A stretch of 64,000 nt of DNA from positions 124,001 to 188,000 of the forward strand of contig UCKM01000025.1 in assembly GCA_900473175.1 (NCBI GenBank). The letters are read 5' to 3'. This document shows, piece by piece, positions 47,826 through 54,932 of the stretch. Under the pieces are notes generated by a model. The model made no database searches. It worked only from the letters and a program-made list of their open reading frames with translations, and had not been told where the DNA came from. The position numbers were made by a program, and so were the translations under genes. The DNA comes from Hyphomicrobiales bacterium (GTDB taxonomy: Bacteria > Pseudomonadota > Alphaproteobacteria > Rhizobiales > Rhizobiaceae). Positions within the stretch are counted from its first letter, which is position 1, and every line of letters starts with the position of its first letter.

Positions 47826-48158
47826 ATGCAAAGAACGTTGTCCGCCATATCAGCAGCCGTCTTGGGACTGGCTATGTTGCTGGGGTCAGCTGTTTCGTCA
47901 TCCGCTGCACCGGTCTCCCCCCAAGCAGTGCAGGTGAATTCAAGTATCGAACAGGTTCAATACAGGGATGACTACCGGCCGCACTACCGCAGTTGGCAGC
48001 ATCGCCGCGACGATTGGCGCAGGCCCTACTACCGCAGTCACCGCGACTGGCGAAGGACGCATTGGGATAACCGCCGCTATTACGACAGGCGCTGGAACGG
48101 GCATCGCTACTGGAGGCCCGATCCCTACTTGGGCGGTAGTGGGCGAAGCCATCAGTAA
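47826..48158 (+). CDS. Small secreted Arg/Tyr/Trp-rich protein
   Basis: Protein of 110 residues with a signal peptide ending at SSSAA and a mature part dominated by R, Y, W, H and D (HYRSWQHRRDDWRRPYYRSH and on). Such small basic aromatic proteins (BA14K-like and related) are common in Rhizobiales envelopes; some bind carbohydrate or lectin-like targets, but the function here is unknown. Strong AGGAGG precedes the ATG, and a terminator hairpin follows. Confidence 0.7.
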   Translation: MQRTLSAISAAVLGLAMLLGSAVSSSAAPVSPQAVQVNSSIEQVQYRDDYRPHYRSWQHRRDDWRRPYYRSHRDWRRTHWDNRRYYDRRWNGHRYWRPDPYLGGSGRSHQ

Positions 48159-48185
48159 CAGTTCCTAATTCCGCAATGATTTGGA

Positions 48186-48211
48186 GGGCGGTTCCTCGGA
48201 GCCGCCCTTTT
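48186..48211 (+). terminator. Rho-independent terminator
   Basis: GGGCGGTTCC and GGAGCCGCCC pair as a GC-rich stem with a short loop, followed by TTTT. It lies 28 bases after the stop of the small secreted protein gene. Confidence 0.8.
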
Positions 48212-48234
48212 CACGTCCTGCAGGATTCGGACCG

Positions 48235-48603
48235 CTATTTTGGCTTCAACGCTTCATAGCCGACCCGAACCTTTTCGGCCAATGTCAGCAACTTGTCCTT
48301 GCAGGTTTTGGCGTTGAGATCGCTTGGTTGTTTCGGCCCCGCTATCACATCTTTCAGCCAGCCACGCACAGTCCGATCGGCTTCGGCCGGCGACCTGCCA
48401 AGCGCCTTGAGGATCGTCTCGCTGCTGTCGATGGCGGAATAATGGGGTTCCCGTCCAAGCGCGTCCTGACATTGATAAGAAGCGGTCACGAGATTTTTGG
48501 CGTCCGCGACCAGCTGGTCCTCGCTGGCGCCCGTGCCGCCTGTTGTTGTGCAGGCGGACAAAACGGAAGCCAGCAAAGCAATCCCGAAAACTGAAAACCG
48601 CAT
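48235..48603 (-). CDS. Putative lipoprotein
   Basis: Protein of 122 residues with a lipoprotein signal (FGIALLASVLSAC, lipobox LSAC) and a small helical mature domain containing two further cysteines (YQCQDALG, AKTCKDK). No family recognised. It converges with the preceding gene across the terminator. Confidence 0.7.
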   Translation of the reverse strand: MRFSVFGIALLASVLSACTTTGGTGASEDQLVADAKNLVTASYQCQDALGREPHYSAIDSSETILKALGRSPAEADRTVRGWLKDVIAGPKQPSDLNAKTCKDKLLTLAEKVRVGYEALKPK

Positions 48604-48878
48604 TGTTCCCCCCGATCGATACCGGCACGCTATTCAACCGTCACACCCATGTCGAGAGGGCGCTCCAAGTGTAACAATCAGATAATGGCAAGATTACCCC
48701 GTAAATGCCCACCCGGGCACCGGCAAATCGACAATTGCAACGCGAATTGCCGGCGCCAGGCATGCGTTGTACGCGCAATTATAGCTTGGAATGGACGCGA
48801 CATGGCATATCGCATTTTTTCTACAGAACCCAACAAAGTCCTTGCAAACAAGGGGTTTCATCTTTAGTCAGCGTCCTC

Positions 48879-48969
48879 GGAGAGGTGGCCGAGTGGTCGA
48901 AGGCGCTCCCCTGCTAAGGGAGTAGGGCTCAAAAGGCTCTCGAGGGTTCGAATCCCTTCTTCTCCGCCA
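48879..48969 (+). tRNA. tRNA-Ser (anticodon GCT)
   Basis: A 91-base type II tRNA including an encoded CCA. The acceptor arms GGAGAGG and CTTCTCC pair, the anticodon stem-loop is CTCCC-CTGCTAA-GGGAG (anticodon GCT), there is a long variable arm, and GGTTCGAAT lies in the T-arm. Its 3' part from 48902 is repeated exactly at 60272-60340, showing that it is the integration target of the element to its right. The copy here is complete. Confidence 0.95.
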
Positions 48970-48970
48970 T
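48902..48970. repeat. attL core, 69-bp direct repeat
   Basis: Begins GGCGCTCCCCTGCTAAGGG and ends TTCTCCGCCAT. Identical over all 69 positions to 60272-60340. It covers the tRNA-Ser gene from just before the anticodon arm to its CCA end, the usual crossover region for tyrosine integrases that use tRNA genes. Confidence 0.95.
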
Positions 48971-49080
48971 CTACTTGATTTAATTGGATAATTTGGCGCG
49001 TTGATTGAGCAGCAATGGCGGCTCGATTTCTCGTTTTTGCGCAACTGCACAGAACATAGCGTGAATTGCACAGGTAAAAG

Positions 49081-49100
49081 TGTGCAAAATCCGTGCAGTC
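49081..49100. repeat. Putative integrase arm-type site, attL side
   Basis: TGTGCAAAATCCGTGCAGTC, matching 60202-60221 in 19 of 20 positions in the same orientation. It lies inside the element 110 bases from the attL core. Arm-type sites for integrase or excisionase typically occur in both attachment arms; this assignment is inference. Confidence 0.45.
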
Positions 49101-49122
49101 GTTTTCTTGATTTGTTCTGGGC

Positions 49123-49151
49123 AAAGAAAAAGCCCGCTGGCGAGGCGGGCT
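49123..49151 (-). terminator. Terminator of the leftward prophage operon
   Basis: On the minus strand AGCCCGC, a 7-base loop and GCGGGCT are followed by TTTT, 26 bases past the stop of the last gene of the operon. The sequence CAAAGAAAAAGCCCGC here is repeated exactly in the terminator at 59865-59890 near the other end of the element. Confidence 0.8.
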
Positions 49152-49176
49152 GGCTTTCGGAGCGCAACGCTGCGGA

Positions 49177-49395
49177 TCAGTTATCGTAGACCTCTCGCGC
49201 AATTGACTCTGGCATAAAATCGAAACCGTGGGGCACCAAGGTGCCAGCCAATGTCACGGCTGCATCAGACTGGAGAATCCAAGCTTCACTCACCTTTGTT
49301 GTCATGACGGTGTTGCTGATCGGCATTCCAGGTTGGGATAGATCGCAATCCTTCAGCATACCTTCGTCTTTTTTGATAACCACATAAGTCGTCAT
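49177..49395 (-). CDS. Hypothetical phage protein
   Basis: Protein of 72 residues, soluble, with no recognised family (starts MTTYVVIKKDEGMLKDCDLS). Its ATG overlaps the integrase stop as ATGA, so it is translated with int. Last gene of the leftward operon, next to the terminator and attL. Position downstream of int suggests a role in establishing or protecting the integrated state, but nothing in the sequence confirms it. Confidence 0.6.
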   Translation of the reverse strand: MTTYVVIKKDEGMLKDCDLSQPGMPISNTVMTTKVSEAWILQSDAAVTLAGTLVPHGFDFMPESIAREVYDN

Positions 49396-50546
49396 GTTCC
49401 TGTCCCTTCATGTTTGTTCGTCTTCTCGTACTTCTTTGGTCGGTAAACCCTCTGCGACCAGGCAATTGGATCAGCCCACCATGCACATGAGCGCCACACG
49501 TCGGGCACCGGCAAGGTGTTGATAGCCTCAATCAATGGAGCCTGGGGGATGTTCGTATAGTGCCGGCTCATGTCTGTAACGGCATGGCCTAGTATCTGGT
49601 CCTTGATGTGAGGATGGATGCCATTCAACACAAGCTGCGTGCTCGCCGAGTGCCTGCCAGTATACGGCGCAATATCCTTGATGCCTGTCACCTTACGCGC
49701 GCTGTTCACTGGCGTGGCAATCTGGCCGCCATGCTCGTCCGTTAATGGATAAGGCTCCCCAAGCATATTAAGGAAGGCATCAGCCTTGCGCGCTTCTACG
49801 ATCGCGGAAAACAGCGGCACGAGAAACTCGTGCATTGGCACGCCTCGGCGCTCGCCTGTCTTGCTGTTCTGCACAACCAGCCAGCGGCCGACAACGTCGA
49901 CGTCAAGAGCTTGTAGCGCAAATAGTTCGATAGGGCGCATTCCTGTATAGAAGAGGGCAGTCATCACCATCGCGGGGGCAGGCGACATTGCCGCGACGAA
50001 GCGCGCAGCCCTATCGTATGCCACAGGGAACGTACCAGCGCGCTGCGGCTTGAGGCGAATTGCCGTGCCCTTCTTTGGCTTCTTGGGACGGCTCCAGGTT
50101 CGTTGCTCTGCCCACTTGCGGCCAGGCTTTGCCGCGAAATTCCATACAGCAATGAATGGCGTATAGCACTGGCGGTTGCGCGTGTCTGGCCCTGCGTTGG
50201 GGTAGAGCACGGCAGCGGCAGCGTCGAGTTCGTCCTGACCTATCTTGTGCAGCTTGGTCATCATGAAGTGACCCATAAGGCCAGTCCACTTGCCGTCCTT
50301 CTCTTCGCCTAGAAAACGCGGAGAGCCGCCAGCCGCCATGTAAGCGACTGCGGCCTCAAAGAATGTCACGGTTGCCGACTTGCCATAGACGCTCTCGTGG
50401 TGAAGGCGCGCCTCAAGCTTTACGCGGACTGCCTCCGCCGTTTCTTTGTCGTCAGTTCCCGCGCTTTCGAAAACAGACGTGCGTTTGACAGTACCGCGGA
50501 TGTACCAGTTGTCTGTTCCTTTCCGCCTGATAAGTTTGAGGGGCAT
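49392..50546 (-). CDS. int: Tyrosine site-specific integrase
   Basis: Recombinase of 384 residues that would join attP to the tRNA-Ser attB. Catalytic residues visible in the C-terminal domain: R204 (TGMRPIEL), K229 (NSKTGERR), R298 (YTGRHSAS, with Tyr at the usual box II His position), H321 (LGHAVTD) and the nucleophile Y330 (SRHYTNI). N-terminal SAM-like core-binding part spans about 55-150. ATG 50546 is chosen; TTG 50561 would add five residues. The gene overlaps the excisionase gene by 127 bases, so both frames are read through that segment. Confidence 0.92.
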   Translation of the reverse strand: MPLKLIRRKGTDNWYIRGTVKRTSVFESAGTDDKETAEAVRVKLEARLHHESVYGKSATVTFFEAAVAYMAAGGSPRFLGEEKDGKWTGLMGHFMMTKLHKIGQDELDAAAAVLYPNAGPDTRNRQCYTPFIAVWNFAAKPGRKWAEQRTWSRPKKPKKGTAIRLKPQRAGTFPVAYDRAARFVAAMSPAPAMVMTALFYTGMRPIELFALQALDVDVVGRWLVVQNSKTGERRGVPMHEFLVPLFSAIVEARKADAFLNMLGEPYPLTDEHGGQIATPVNSARKVTGIKDIAPYTGRHSASTQLVLNGIHPHIKDQILGHAVTDMSRHYTNIPQAPLIEAINTLPVPDVWRSCAWWADPIAWSQRVYRPKKYEKTNKHEGTGT

Positions 50547-50746
50547 CGCATTGTATCCCAAATTTCCAGCAGATCGCTGTCACTGAATAATAAGTCTCGG
50601 CCGTTGATAGAGCAAAGCCCCTGTCTTCTCGCCACCTTGGCCACAGAACGAGGTTTCATGCGGAGATAGTCCGACGCCTCCGCAAGCGTGTAAACACGCC
50701 CGAGAGGCCCGTTGTCGTTTGCTGGGGTCATAGCGCGCTCACTCAT
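50420..50746 (-). CDS. xis: Excisionase-like HTH protein
   Basis: Protein of 108 residues with an N-terminal MerR/Xis-type winged helix: VYTLAEASDYLRMKPRSVAK, followed by a wing (RDLLFSDSDLLEIWDTM). Proteins of this type bend DNA in the att arm and drive excision, and the place directly upstream of int fits. The basic tail KKRRRQSA lies in the region that overlaps int in another frame. GAGGGG precedes the ATG, which overlaps the stop of no gene but starts 4 bases inside the preceding one (ATGA at 50743-50746). Confidence 0.75.
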   Translation of the reverse strand: MSERAMTPANDNGPLGRVYTLAEASDYLRMKPRSVAKVARRQGLCSINGRDLLFSDSDLLEIWDTMRCPSNLSGGKEQTTGTSAVLSNARLFSKARELTTKKRRRQSA

Positions 50747-50970
50747 CCCCTCGCACCTTTGAGAACTTCCAACCTCGCAGCAAACTCTTGCGCATTCTTG
50801 GCAAGCGTAGGCAGGTAAGTGTTAAGGGCCAGCACGCCCGAGACGACACCGAGTGCGACCGGATCCGATACCAGCGGAAAAACTCCCGAAGCCTGAAGGA
50901 AGGCAAACAGCATTGCTATTTGTTGCAGAATGAAAGCCGTCCACTCAGCGTAGATTGTAAGGCGCGTCAT
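50743..50970 (-). CDS. Small membrane protein of the prophage
   Basis: Protein of 75 residues with two predicted membrane helices (WTAFILQQIAMLFAFLQASG and ALGVVSGVLALNTYLPTLA) and a charged C-terminal tail, the outline of a class II holin. It sits in the early operon far from any endolysin, so holin function is only a possibility. ATGA and TAATG overlaps bind it to its neighbours. Confidence 0.65.
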   Translation of the reverse strand: MTRLTIYAEWTAFILQQIAMLFAFLQASGVFPLVSDPVALGVVSGVLALNTYLPTLAKNAQEFAARLEVLKGARG

Positions 50971-51437
50971 TAATCGCCCCTCCGCTCTCGTTCATTTATG
51001 TACTCCCGCACCTCCTGCAATTGCTCGCGCAGGCGCTCCACTTCCTCTATGAGCTGATCCTGGTGGTATTCGTACATCGAAACAGGCGAATGTCCGCTGC
51101 CGATGTCATGGCCGTCCATCCGGCCGCCACACATGCAATGGTCAAGTTCATTTAACCGTTCTAAAGCCTCGTCGCGTTCTCGCGAAACCGCTTCGAATGC
51201 TTCTGATCCGCAAGTCAACTCGTCGTTCAGGCGTTCGATTTCCTTTTGTGCTGAATGCTCAAACCCGATCAGAACCTTCTTGCCGTTCTCATCGCAGAAT
51301 ATCTGGCCCATGGTGGGCGAGACGCCCCCTAGATTGGCTTTAGCATCCGAGTTCTGCCAACCGTCATCAATCTCGATGTCGCACAAGCTGGCATGCCAGC
51401 CTTCGCGGTAGGCTGCTTCAATCGGGTTGTTGCTCAT
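50970..51437 (-). CDS. Coiled-coil phage protein
   Basis: Protein of 155 residues: an N-terminal EAAYREGWHASLCDIEIDDG, then long charged helices (EALERLNELD..., DQLIEEVERLREQLQEVREY) with a CMCGGRMDGHDIGSGHSPVS loop between, where two Cys and two His could bind a metal. It belongs to the loose group of phage early proteins found near Ead/Ea22-like genes. Function unknown. Its stop and start overlap neighbours by 1-4 bases. Confidence 0.65.
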   Translation of the reverse strand: MSNNPIEAAYREGWHASLCDIEIDDGWQNSDAKANLGGVSPTMGQIFCDENGKKVLIGFEHSAQKEIERLNDELTCGSEAFEAVSRERDEALERLNELDHCMCGGRMDGHDIGSGHSPVSMYEYHQDQLIEEVERLREQLQEVREYINERERRGD

Positions 51438-51757
51438 AGCGCACCTATACTTTCGAGCGTTTGGCGAGCGATCTCATCTGCATGACCCTCGCCGTCAGCT
51501 ATGGCCTTGAGCGCCTCCACCAACTCATCATAAGCGTTAACGGCTTTGACGATGAAGGTTGCGTTGGCTCGGTGATAGTGAAACCGCCAAGACGCTGCTG
51601 TATGGCTCATGCGGCAGATGTGATACTCGCCGCTTACCATTGCTAGAGGCTTCATTGCGTCCTCATCAACGTTGACAGGTTGAATTGACGTATAGACCAA
51701 ACCGTTGTCGTAGTTCGGCTCGCTCACTACCTTCCAAGGTGTCGGGGTGTGGCTCAT
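51434..51757 (-). CDS. Phage early protein with Ead/Ea22-like C-terminus
   Basis: Protein of 107 residues starting SHTPTPWKVVSE, a start shared by many phage early proteins. The middle has TASWRFHYHRANATFIVKAV and the end NAYDELVEALKAIADGEG..., finishing GAL. The C-terminal 40 residues resemble the end of the next gene product (DELVAALKHIANHSS..., also ending GAL), so the two probably share a module. Function unknown. Confidence 0.65.
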   Translation of the reverse strand: MSHTPTPWKVVSEPNYDNGLVYTSIQPVNVDEDAMKPLAMVSGEYHICRMSHTAASWRFHYHRANATFIVKAVNAYDELVEALKAIADGEGHADEIARQTLESIGAL

Positions 51758-52314
51758 AGCGCACCAACCTTGGCGAGTGTCGTCTTGGCCATCCGACGCA
51801 TTTCCATGCAGTTCTCTAAGTCGTCCAGCATGGAACTGTGGTTAGCTATGTGCTTCAGCGCAGCCACCAACTCATCGCGTTGAGTAACGGCGGCACTCCA
51901 CTCGCCCAATCGGTAGAGGGATAGTTTCTTGTTCATGTCACGCTCCTCTTCCAGCTGCTCTACCATGGCTTCGGCGGCTTCGGCTCTTTTGTGTGCCGCA
52001 TCCCAATCCTTCGCAAAGTCGTTCCGCGCCTGAATGTTTGCGTCCCTTTCCGCCTCCAATTCCCTGACGCGCTTCTCGGCTGCTTCGGCTCGCTGGATGA
52101 GTGCAGGTTGGGCAAAGTTGACTGCCTGATCCAATTTGTATTCAAGCACGCCGACGCGGTTCTGCAACTCCCGCAAAGCAGTGGCTGCTTCTGCTAGTAA
52201 TGGACGCATGGTCTTAACGGATGCTCCACCACTGGTAGACAACCAAATATGGAAACGACTTTCTAACCGCTTAACGAGTTCGTTGATATCGGTCATGGCA
52301 TGATCGTTGCTCAT
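51754..52314 (-). CDS. Ead/Ea22-like coiled-coil phage protein
   Basis: Protein of 186 residues, mostly long helices (AALIQRAEAAEKRVRELEAE-like segments), ending with the DELVAALKHIANHSS...KVGAL module also seen in the preceding gene product. Ead/Ea22-type proteins of lambdoid phages have this kind of layout and are not essential; their role is unclear. ATG 52314 overlaps the stop of the upstream gene as ATGA and is therefore chosen over 52332. Confidence 0.65.
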   Translation of the reverse strand: MSNDHAMTDINELVKRLESRFHIWLSTSGGASVKTMRPLLAEAATALRELQNRVGVLEYKLDQAVNFAQPALIQRAEAAEKRVRELEAERDANIQARNDFAKDWDAAHKRAEAAEAMVEQLEEERDMNKKLSLYRLGEWSAAVTQRDELVAALKHIANHSSMLDDLENCMEMRRMAKTTLAKVGAL

Positions 52315-52559
52315 GATTGAGGCTCCCACCAATCAGGCTTAGGAAACCGGTCAGTGAACGTTATTTCAACGTCTTCCTGCATGGTAATGTCTTGTGCCTC
52401 TGGCCAGTGCTTGAGAATGGATGCCTCATCAGGCGCATATGCCACGACAATTGAATACTCGTCGTTGATGGCGTGCCCGCTGCACCAGTACGGGCCGTCT
52501 GGCGGGAAAAGCATTGGGCGATAGTCATCACCGTCCGCTTTAAATCGATACCTGTTCAT
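52311..52559 (-). CDS. Hypothetical phage protein
   Basis: Protein of 82 residues (starts MNRYRFKADGDDYRPMLFPP), soluble, with a tryptophan-rich end WWEPQS. The short ending EPQS and the 16 bases over its stop (52311-52326) are repeated at the end of the next gene upstream (52556-52571). This points to exchange at gene borders. Function unknown. Confidence 0.6.
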   Translation of the reverse strand: MNRYRFKADGDDYRPMLFPPDGPYWCSGHAINDEYSIVVAYAPDEASILKHWPEAQDITMQEDVEITFTDRFPKPDWWEPQS

Positions 52560-53452
52560 GATTGAGGCTCCGAAATGAGAGAGCGAAGGGCGTTGGCAAC
52601 ACGGCGCTTGTTGATTTCATTCATACCCTCAACCACCGCGATGCACTCCAGCACCACGCTTTCCCGTGATGGGGAGGCGACAGGGGTGGGCGCTTGCCCG
52701 CGTGAAAGGGCGGCAAGGATATCCATCGTTCGATCAAATGCTTTTAGCTCGTGCTGCCAATAAGACCTGTCGTCGTCTACTGCACGGTCTCGAGCAGAAG
52801 AAATTGCGCTACGCCACACCCCACGATGGCTGAAACAATCGTCCAGAGCTTCCTTCGACACCGGAGCCTCGATCGGAGAGGCATAGAGCGTCCAGAACTT
52901 ATATCCGGATGCTGCTGGTGTATGAGGTTCACCTGTGCGACGAAACTCGCAGACACCATCGTTGCGCTCGATGTATGTTCCAAACGGAGCCTCAACGGGT
53001 GCCTTTGGAGAAGCGAGTGCAACCATCTCAGCGCTATTGAGGTATGCGAAACCCTGTGTAGGGGTATCGGACAGGATTTCCACCGGCTCTGGCGACACCG
53101 GAGTTTCAACAAGAGAGGCTTCAAGCCTTTCGATTCGTTCGATCATGTGAGTGAAATCGAATGGTTCATGTGAGTGTGCTTCCAGGGCCGCAAGTCGTTG
53201 TTCAACGGTGGAGGGCGTACGGGATATTACGCGGAAGCGGCCATGGTCGTTCATGGTTGTCCAACCGTTTGAAGTTTGTTTTACAAGGTGCAAGCCAGAT
53301 GAAAAATATGGGCTTTTTTCTTCGACGCGGTATGTGCTTCCAATGTCCTTATGCGTCCATCCGTCATGCTCCGAAACGCGCTCGACAATGTCACCGGCTT
53401 TCAACTGAAGTTCTTTGAGAGCACCCTCAAGGTTTGTTTCTGTGATTTTCAT
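52556..53452 (-). CDS. Hypothetical phage protein, 298 residues
   Basis: Largest gene of the leftward operon. N-terminal part has KELQLKAGDIVERVSEHDGW and a compact domain to about residue 75 (HGRFRVISR); the rest is low in recognisable features, with a helix MIERIERLEASL and a C-terminal region ending RVANALRSLISEPQS. It may be a mosaic of two modules. GAGG six bases before ATG 53452 sets the start; the open frame to 53602 is not used. No function assigned. Confidence 0.6.
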   Translation of the reverse strand: MKITETNLEGALKELQLKAGDIVERVSEHDGWTHKDIGSTYRVEEKSPYFSSGLHLVKQTSNGWTTMNDHGRFRVISRTPSTVEQRLAALEAHSHEPFDFTHMIERIERLEASLVETPVSPEPVEILSDTPTQGFAYLNSAEMVALASPKAPVEAPFGTYIERNDGVCEFRRTGEPHTPAASGYKFWTLYASPIEAPVSKEALDDCFSHRGVWRSAISSARDRAVDDDRSYWQHELKAFDRTMDILAALSRGQAPTPVASPSRESVVLECIAVVEGMNEINKRRVANALRSLISEPQS

Positions 53453-53453
53453 A

Positions 53454-53699
53454 TCAAGCCTCATTCGCGTGAAGGAATTTCTGCGGCCGATCGGTGCATT
53501 TCCAGCCGACGACGACCCTCGTGTGCAGGTTGTCCTCCCAGTATTTCGCTGCTTCGATCGGGCCGGCCATAAAGCAAGTGCCCAGCGGCATTCGCTCGAC
53601 ATTCACCTGGTGAACTCGGCAATTCTTTCCCGTCGAATGGCCGAGGCCATCCGCGCCGACAGTGGCCAAGCATGTGTAAAACAACAGCGAGAAAATCAT
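53454..53699 (-). CDS. Small exported phage protein
   Basis: Protein of 81 residues with an N-terminal hydrophobic segment (MIFSLLFYTCLATVGADG) and several cysteines (NCRVHQV, GTCFM, KCTDR). It could be a secreted superinfection-exclusion or lysis-related peptide, but there is no family match. Its ATG overlaps the stop of the 26-residue frame upstream as ATGA. Confidence 0.5.
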   Translation of the reverse strand: MIFSLLFYTCLATVGADGLGHSTGKNCRVHQVNVERMPLGTCFMAGPIEAAKYWEDNLHTRVVVGWKCTDRPQKFLHANEA

Positions 53700-53776
53700 G
53701 CCAGCCACCTCACACCAGCCCAGAGCATGAGGTAACAAAGCCCGAACGCCTCGAGCATCGGCCCGAGCGCGCTCAT
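53696..53776 (-). CDS. 26-residue membrane peptide
   Basis: Starts MSALGPMLEAFGLCYLMLWA and ends GVRWLA: essentially one membrane helix. It is linked by ATGA overlaps to both neighbours (53696-53699 and 53773-53776), the strongest argument that it is translated. Function unknown. Confidence 0.5.
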   Translation of the reverse strand: MSALGPMLEAFGLCYLMLWAGVRWLA

Positions 53777-53970
53777 GCGAACCACCCTGTAGCCCGCGCG
53801 ATGAGGGCCGACAGCAGCACGAAGGCCAGCCAGGCGCACATGAGCATCGGCAGTGCCAAGACCGCGCCTACTGGAATGGCCGCATACCAAGGCAGGCCAG
53901 CCACCCAGAAGAAGGCGATGGAGCCGAGCATGGCGCCGACAACAATGTCGGAATCTGTCCAGCCGTTCAT
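53773..53970 (-). CDS. Small two-helix membrane protein
   Basis: Protein of 65 residues: short polar start MNGWTDSDIVVGAMLGSIAF, then two membrane helices up to ALIARATGWFA. Third in a run of small membrane proteins (53454-53970), all coupled by ATGA overlaps. Confidence 0.6.
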   Translation of the reverse strand: MNGWTDSDIVVGAMLGSIAFFWVAGLPWYAAIPVGAVLALPMLMCAWLAFVLLSALIARATGWFA

Positions 53971-54239
53971 GCGCAATACCCCTGGTCGAAAAGGTGCCAG
54001 ACAAATAAGCCTTGCTGAACTGTGCCTATGAACTCGCCTGCGAGCTCGGGTATGAAGGCGTGACCTGTGCCGACGATATTTATTCGGCGCTGTCCTATAG
54101 GCTGATGAGGGGCGTGGCTTGCCCATAACACTAAGTCGCTGCCCTGCGCTTGAGCCGAAAGGATGGTTGCATTTAGTGGCATATCCACATCCTGCTGATC
54201 GGTGACTTGAAGTTTGTATTTATGGATTACTTGCCTCAT
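53967..54239 (-). CDS. DUF7352-like phage protein
   Basis: Protein of 90 residues starting MRQVIHKYKLQVTDQQDVDM, the start pattern of a widespread small phage protein family of unknown role, with a beta-rich middle (SDLVLWASHAPH) and INIVGTGHAF. First clear gene of the leftward operon. ATG 54239 fits the family; a start at 54254 would add five residues. A 16-codon frame just upstream ends in its start codon, possibly the relic of a deleted gene. Confidence 0.7.
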   Translation of the reverse strand: MRQVIHKYKLQVTDQQDVDMPLNATILSAQAQGSDLVLWASHAPHQPIGQRRINIVGTGHAFIPELAGEFIGTVQQGLFVWHLFDQGYCA

Positions 54240-54279
54240 AGCACCGCACCCCATGAAGAAACCGTGTTGCCGTTAATGC

Positions 54280-54465
54280 GTGCCATGCGGCGCTCAGCCA
54301 ATCCGACTCCTGACTGTGCGCGGTGATACAGCAAAGGCGCTTGCGGCAATGAAGCTAAAAGACTTCGCGAACATCGCTCCCGCCTTCGAAAAAGCCCTTG
54401 GCCACCACTTTGAGGCCGACTCGGGAAACGAAAGCGCCGCGGCGGAACAGACCAACGCGGCGTAA
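54280..54465 (+). pseudogene. C-terminal relic of a GTA gp10-like tail gene
   Basis: An open frame of 61 codons with no ribosome site that begins right after the leftward operon. Its sequence (AKALAAMKLKDFANIAPAFE, then a Glu/Ala/Asn-rich tail) looks like the end of the gene-transfer-agent family tail protein normally found immediately before the tail-assembly chaperone gene, which is what follows here. The N-terminal part is gone, so this marks the left edge of a deletion. The family call rests on gene order and weak resemblance. Confidence 0.45.
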
Positions 54466-54491
54466 ACGAACCATTCCCTTGGAAGACTTGG

Positions 54492-54665
54492 ATGAGGGGC
54501 GCATTCGGCGCCCTTCAGTGGACTCCGGACACGTTCTGGAAATCCACGTTGACAGAATACATGCATGCCATTGACGGCTTCAATGAAGCGCAGGGCGGTA
54601 GTGAGGCTGCGGACAGCGGTCCAACCAATGAAGAGCTCGACGCACTTGTGGCGCGATATGGCTAG
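54492..54665 (+). CDS. Phage/GTA tail-assembly chaperone (rcc01693-like)
   Basis: Protein of 57 residues starting MRGAFGALQWTPDTFWKSTL and ending NEELDALVARYG. The G-x-L-x-W-T/S-P-x-x-F-W pattern and the A-R-Y/F end are those of the short chaperone encoded between gp10 and the tape measure in Rhodobacter-type gene transfer agents and related tailed phages. It appears intact but has no tail left to build. The overlap of its stop with the convergent gene at 54662 is 4 bases. Confidence 0.7.
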   Translation: MRGAFGALQWTPDTFWKSTLTEYMHAIDGFNEAQGGSEAADSGPTNEELDALVARYG

Positions 54666-54907
54666 TTCCAGGCTGCGTCGAATTCTTTCTGGGTAATACG
54701 ACCAGTCCTCAGGCAGGATTCGCTTACGATCTTGTCTGAGGAATTCTTGCGTAGCAAAGCGGACTGACACCCGCTGATTATCGCGGCCTCCTGCGCTGAG
54801 TCTTTGTCAGTTTGGCGTGACGTATACTCAGTCACCCCAAAGTAGGCGCCGCCTCCGATCACTACGAGGCAGGCCAAGCCTATCAGCGCTTTCAACAATT
54901 TCTCCAT
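54662..54907 (-). CDS. Small membrane-anchored protein inside the tail module (moron-like)
   Basis: Protein of 81 residues with one N-terminal helix (LLKALIGLACLVVIGGGAYF) and a periplasmic tail with two cysteines (IISGCQSALL, SESCLRTG) that may form a disulphide. It is transcribed against the tail genes on both sides, the usual sign of an inserted phage 'moron' gene. Function unknown. Confidence 0.55.
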   Translation of the reverse strand: MEKLLKALIGLACLVVIGGGAYFGVTEYTSRQTDKDSAQEAAIISGCQSALLRKNSSDKIVSESCLRTGRITQKEFDAAWN

Positions 54908-54932
54908 TTCCGTTTTTATAAGGTGCTGACGC

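Noticed and set aside
54189-54290. 16-codon minus-strand frame (MARINGNTVSSWGAVL) ending in the start codon of the DUF7352-like gene
   Set aside because: The stop/start overlap is suggestive, but there is no ribosome site and the sequence upstream is out of frame with anything recognisable; it may be a relic of a deleted gene or chance.
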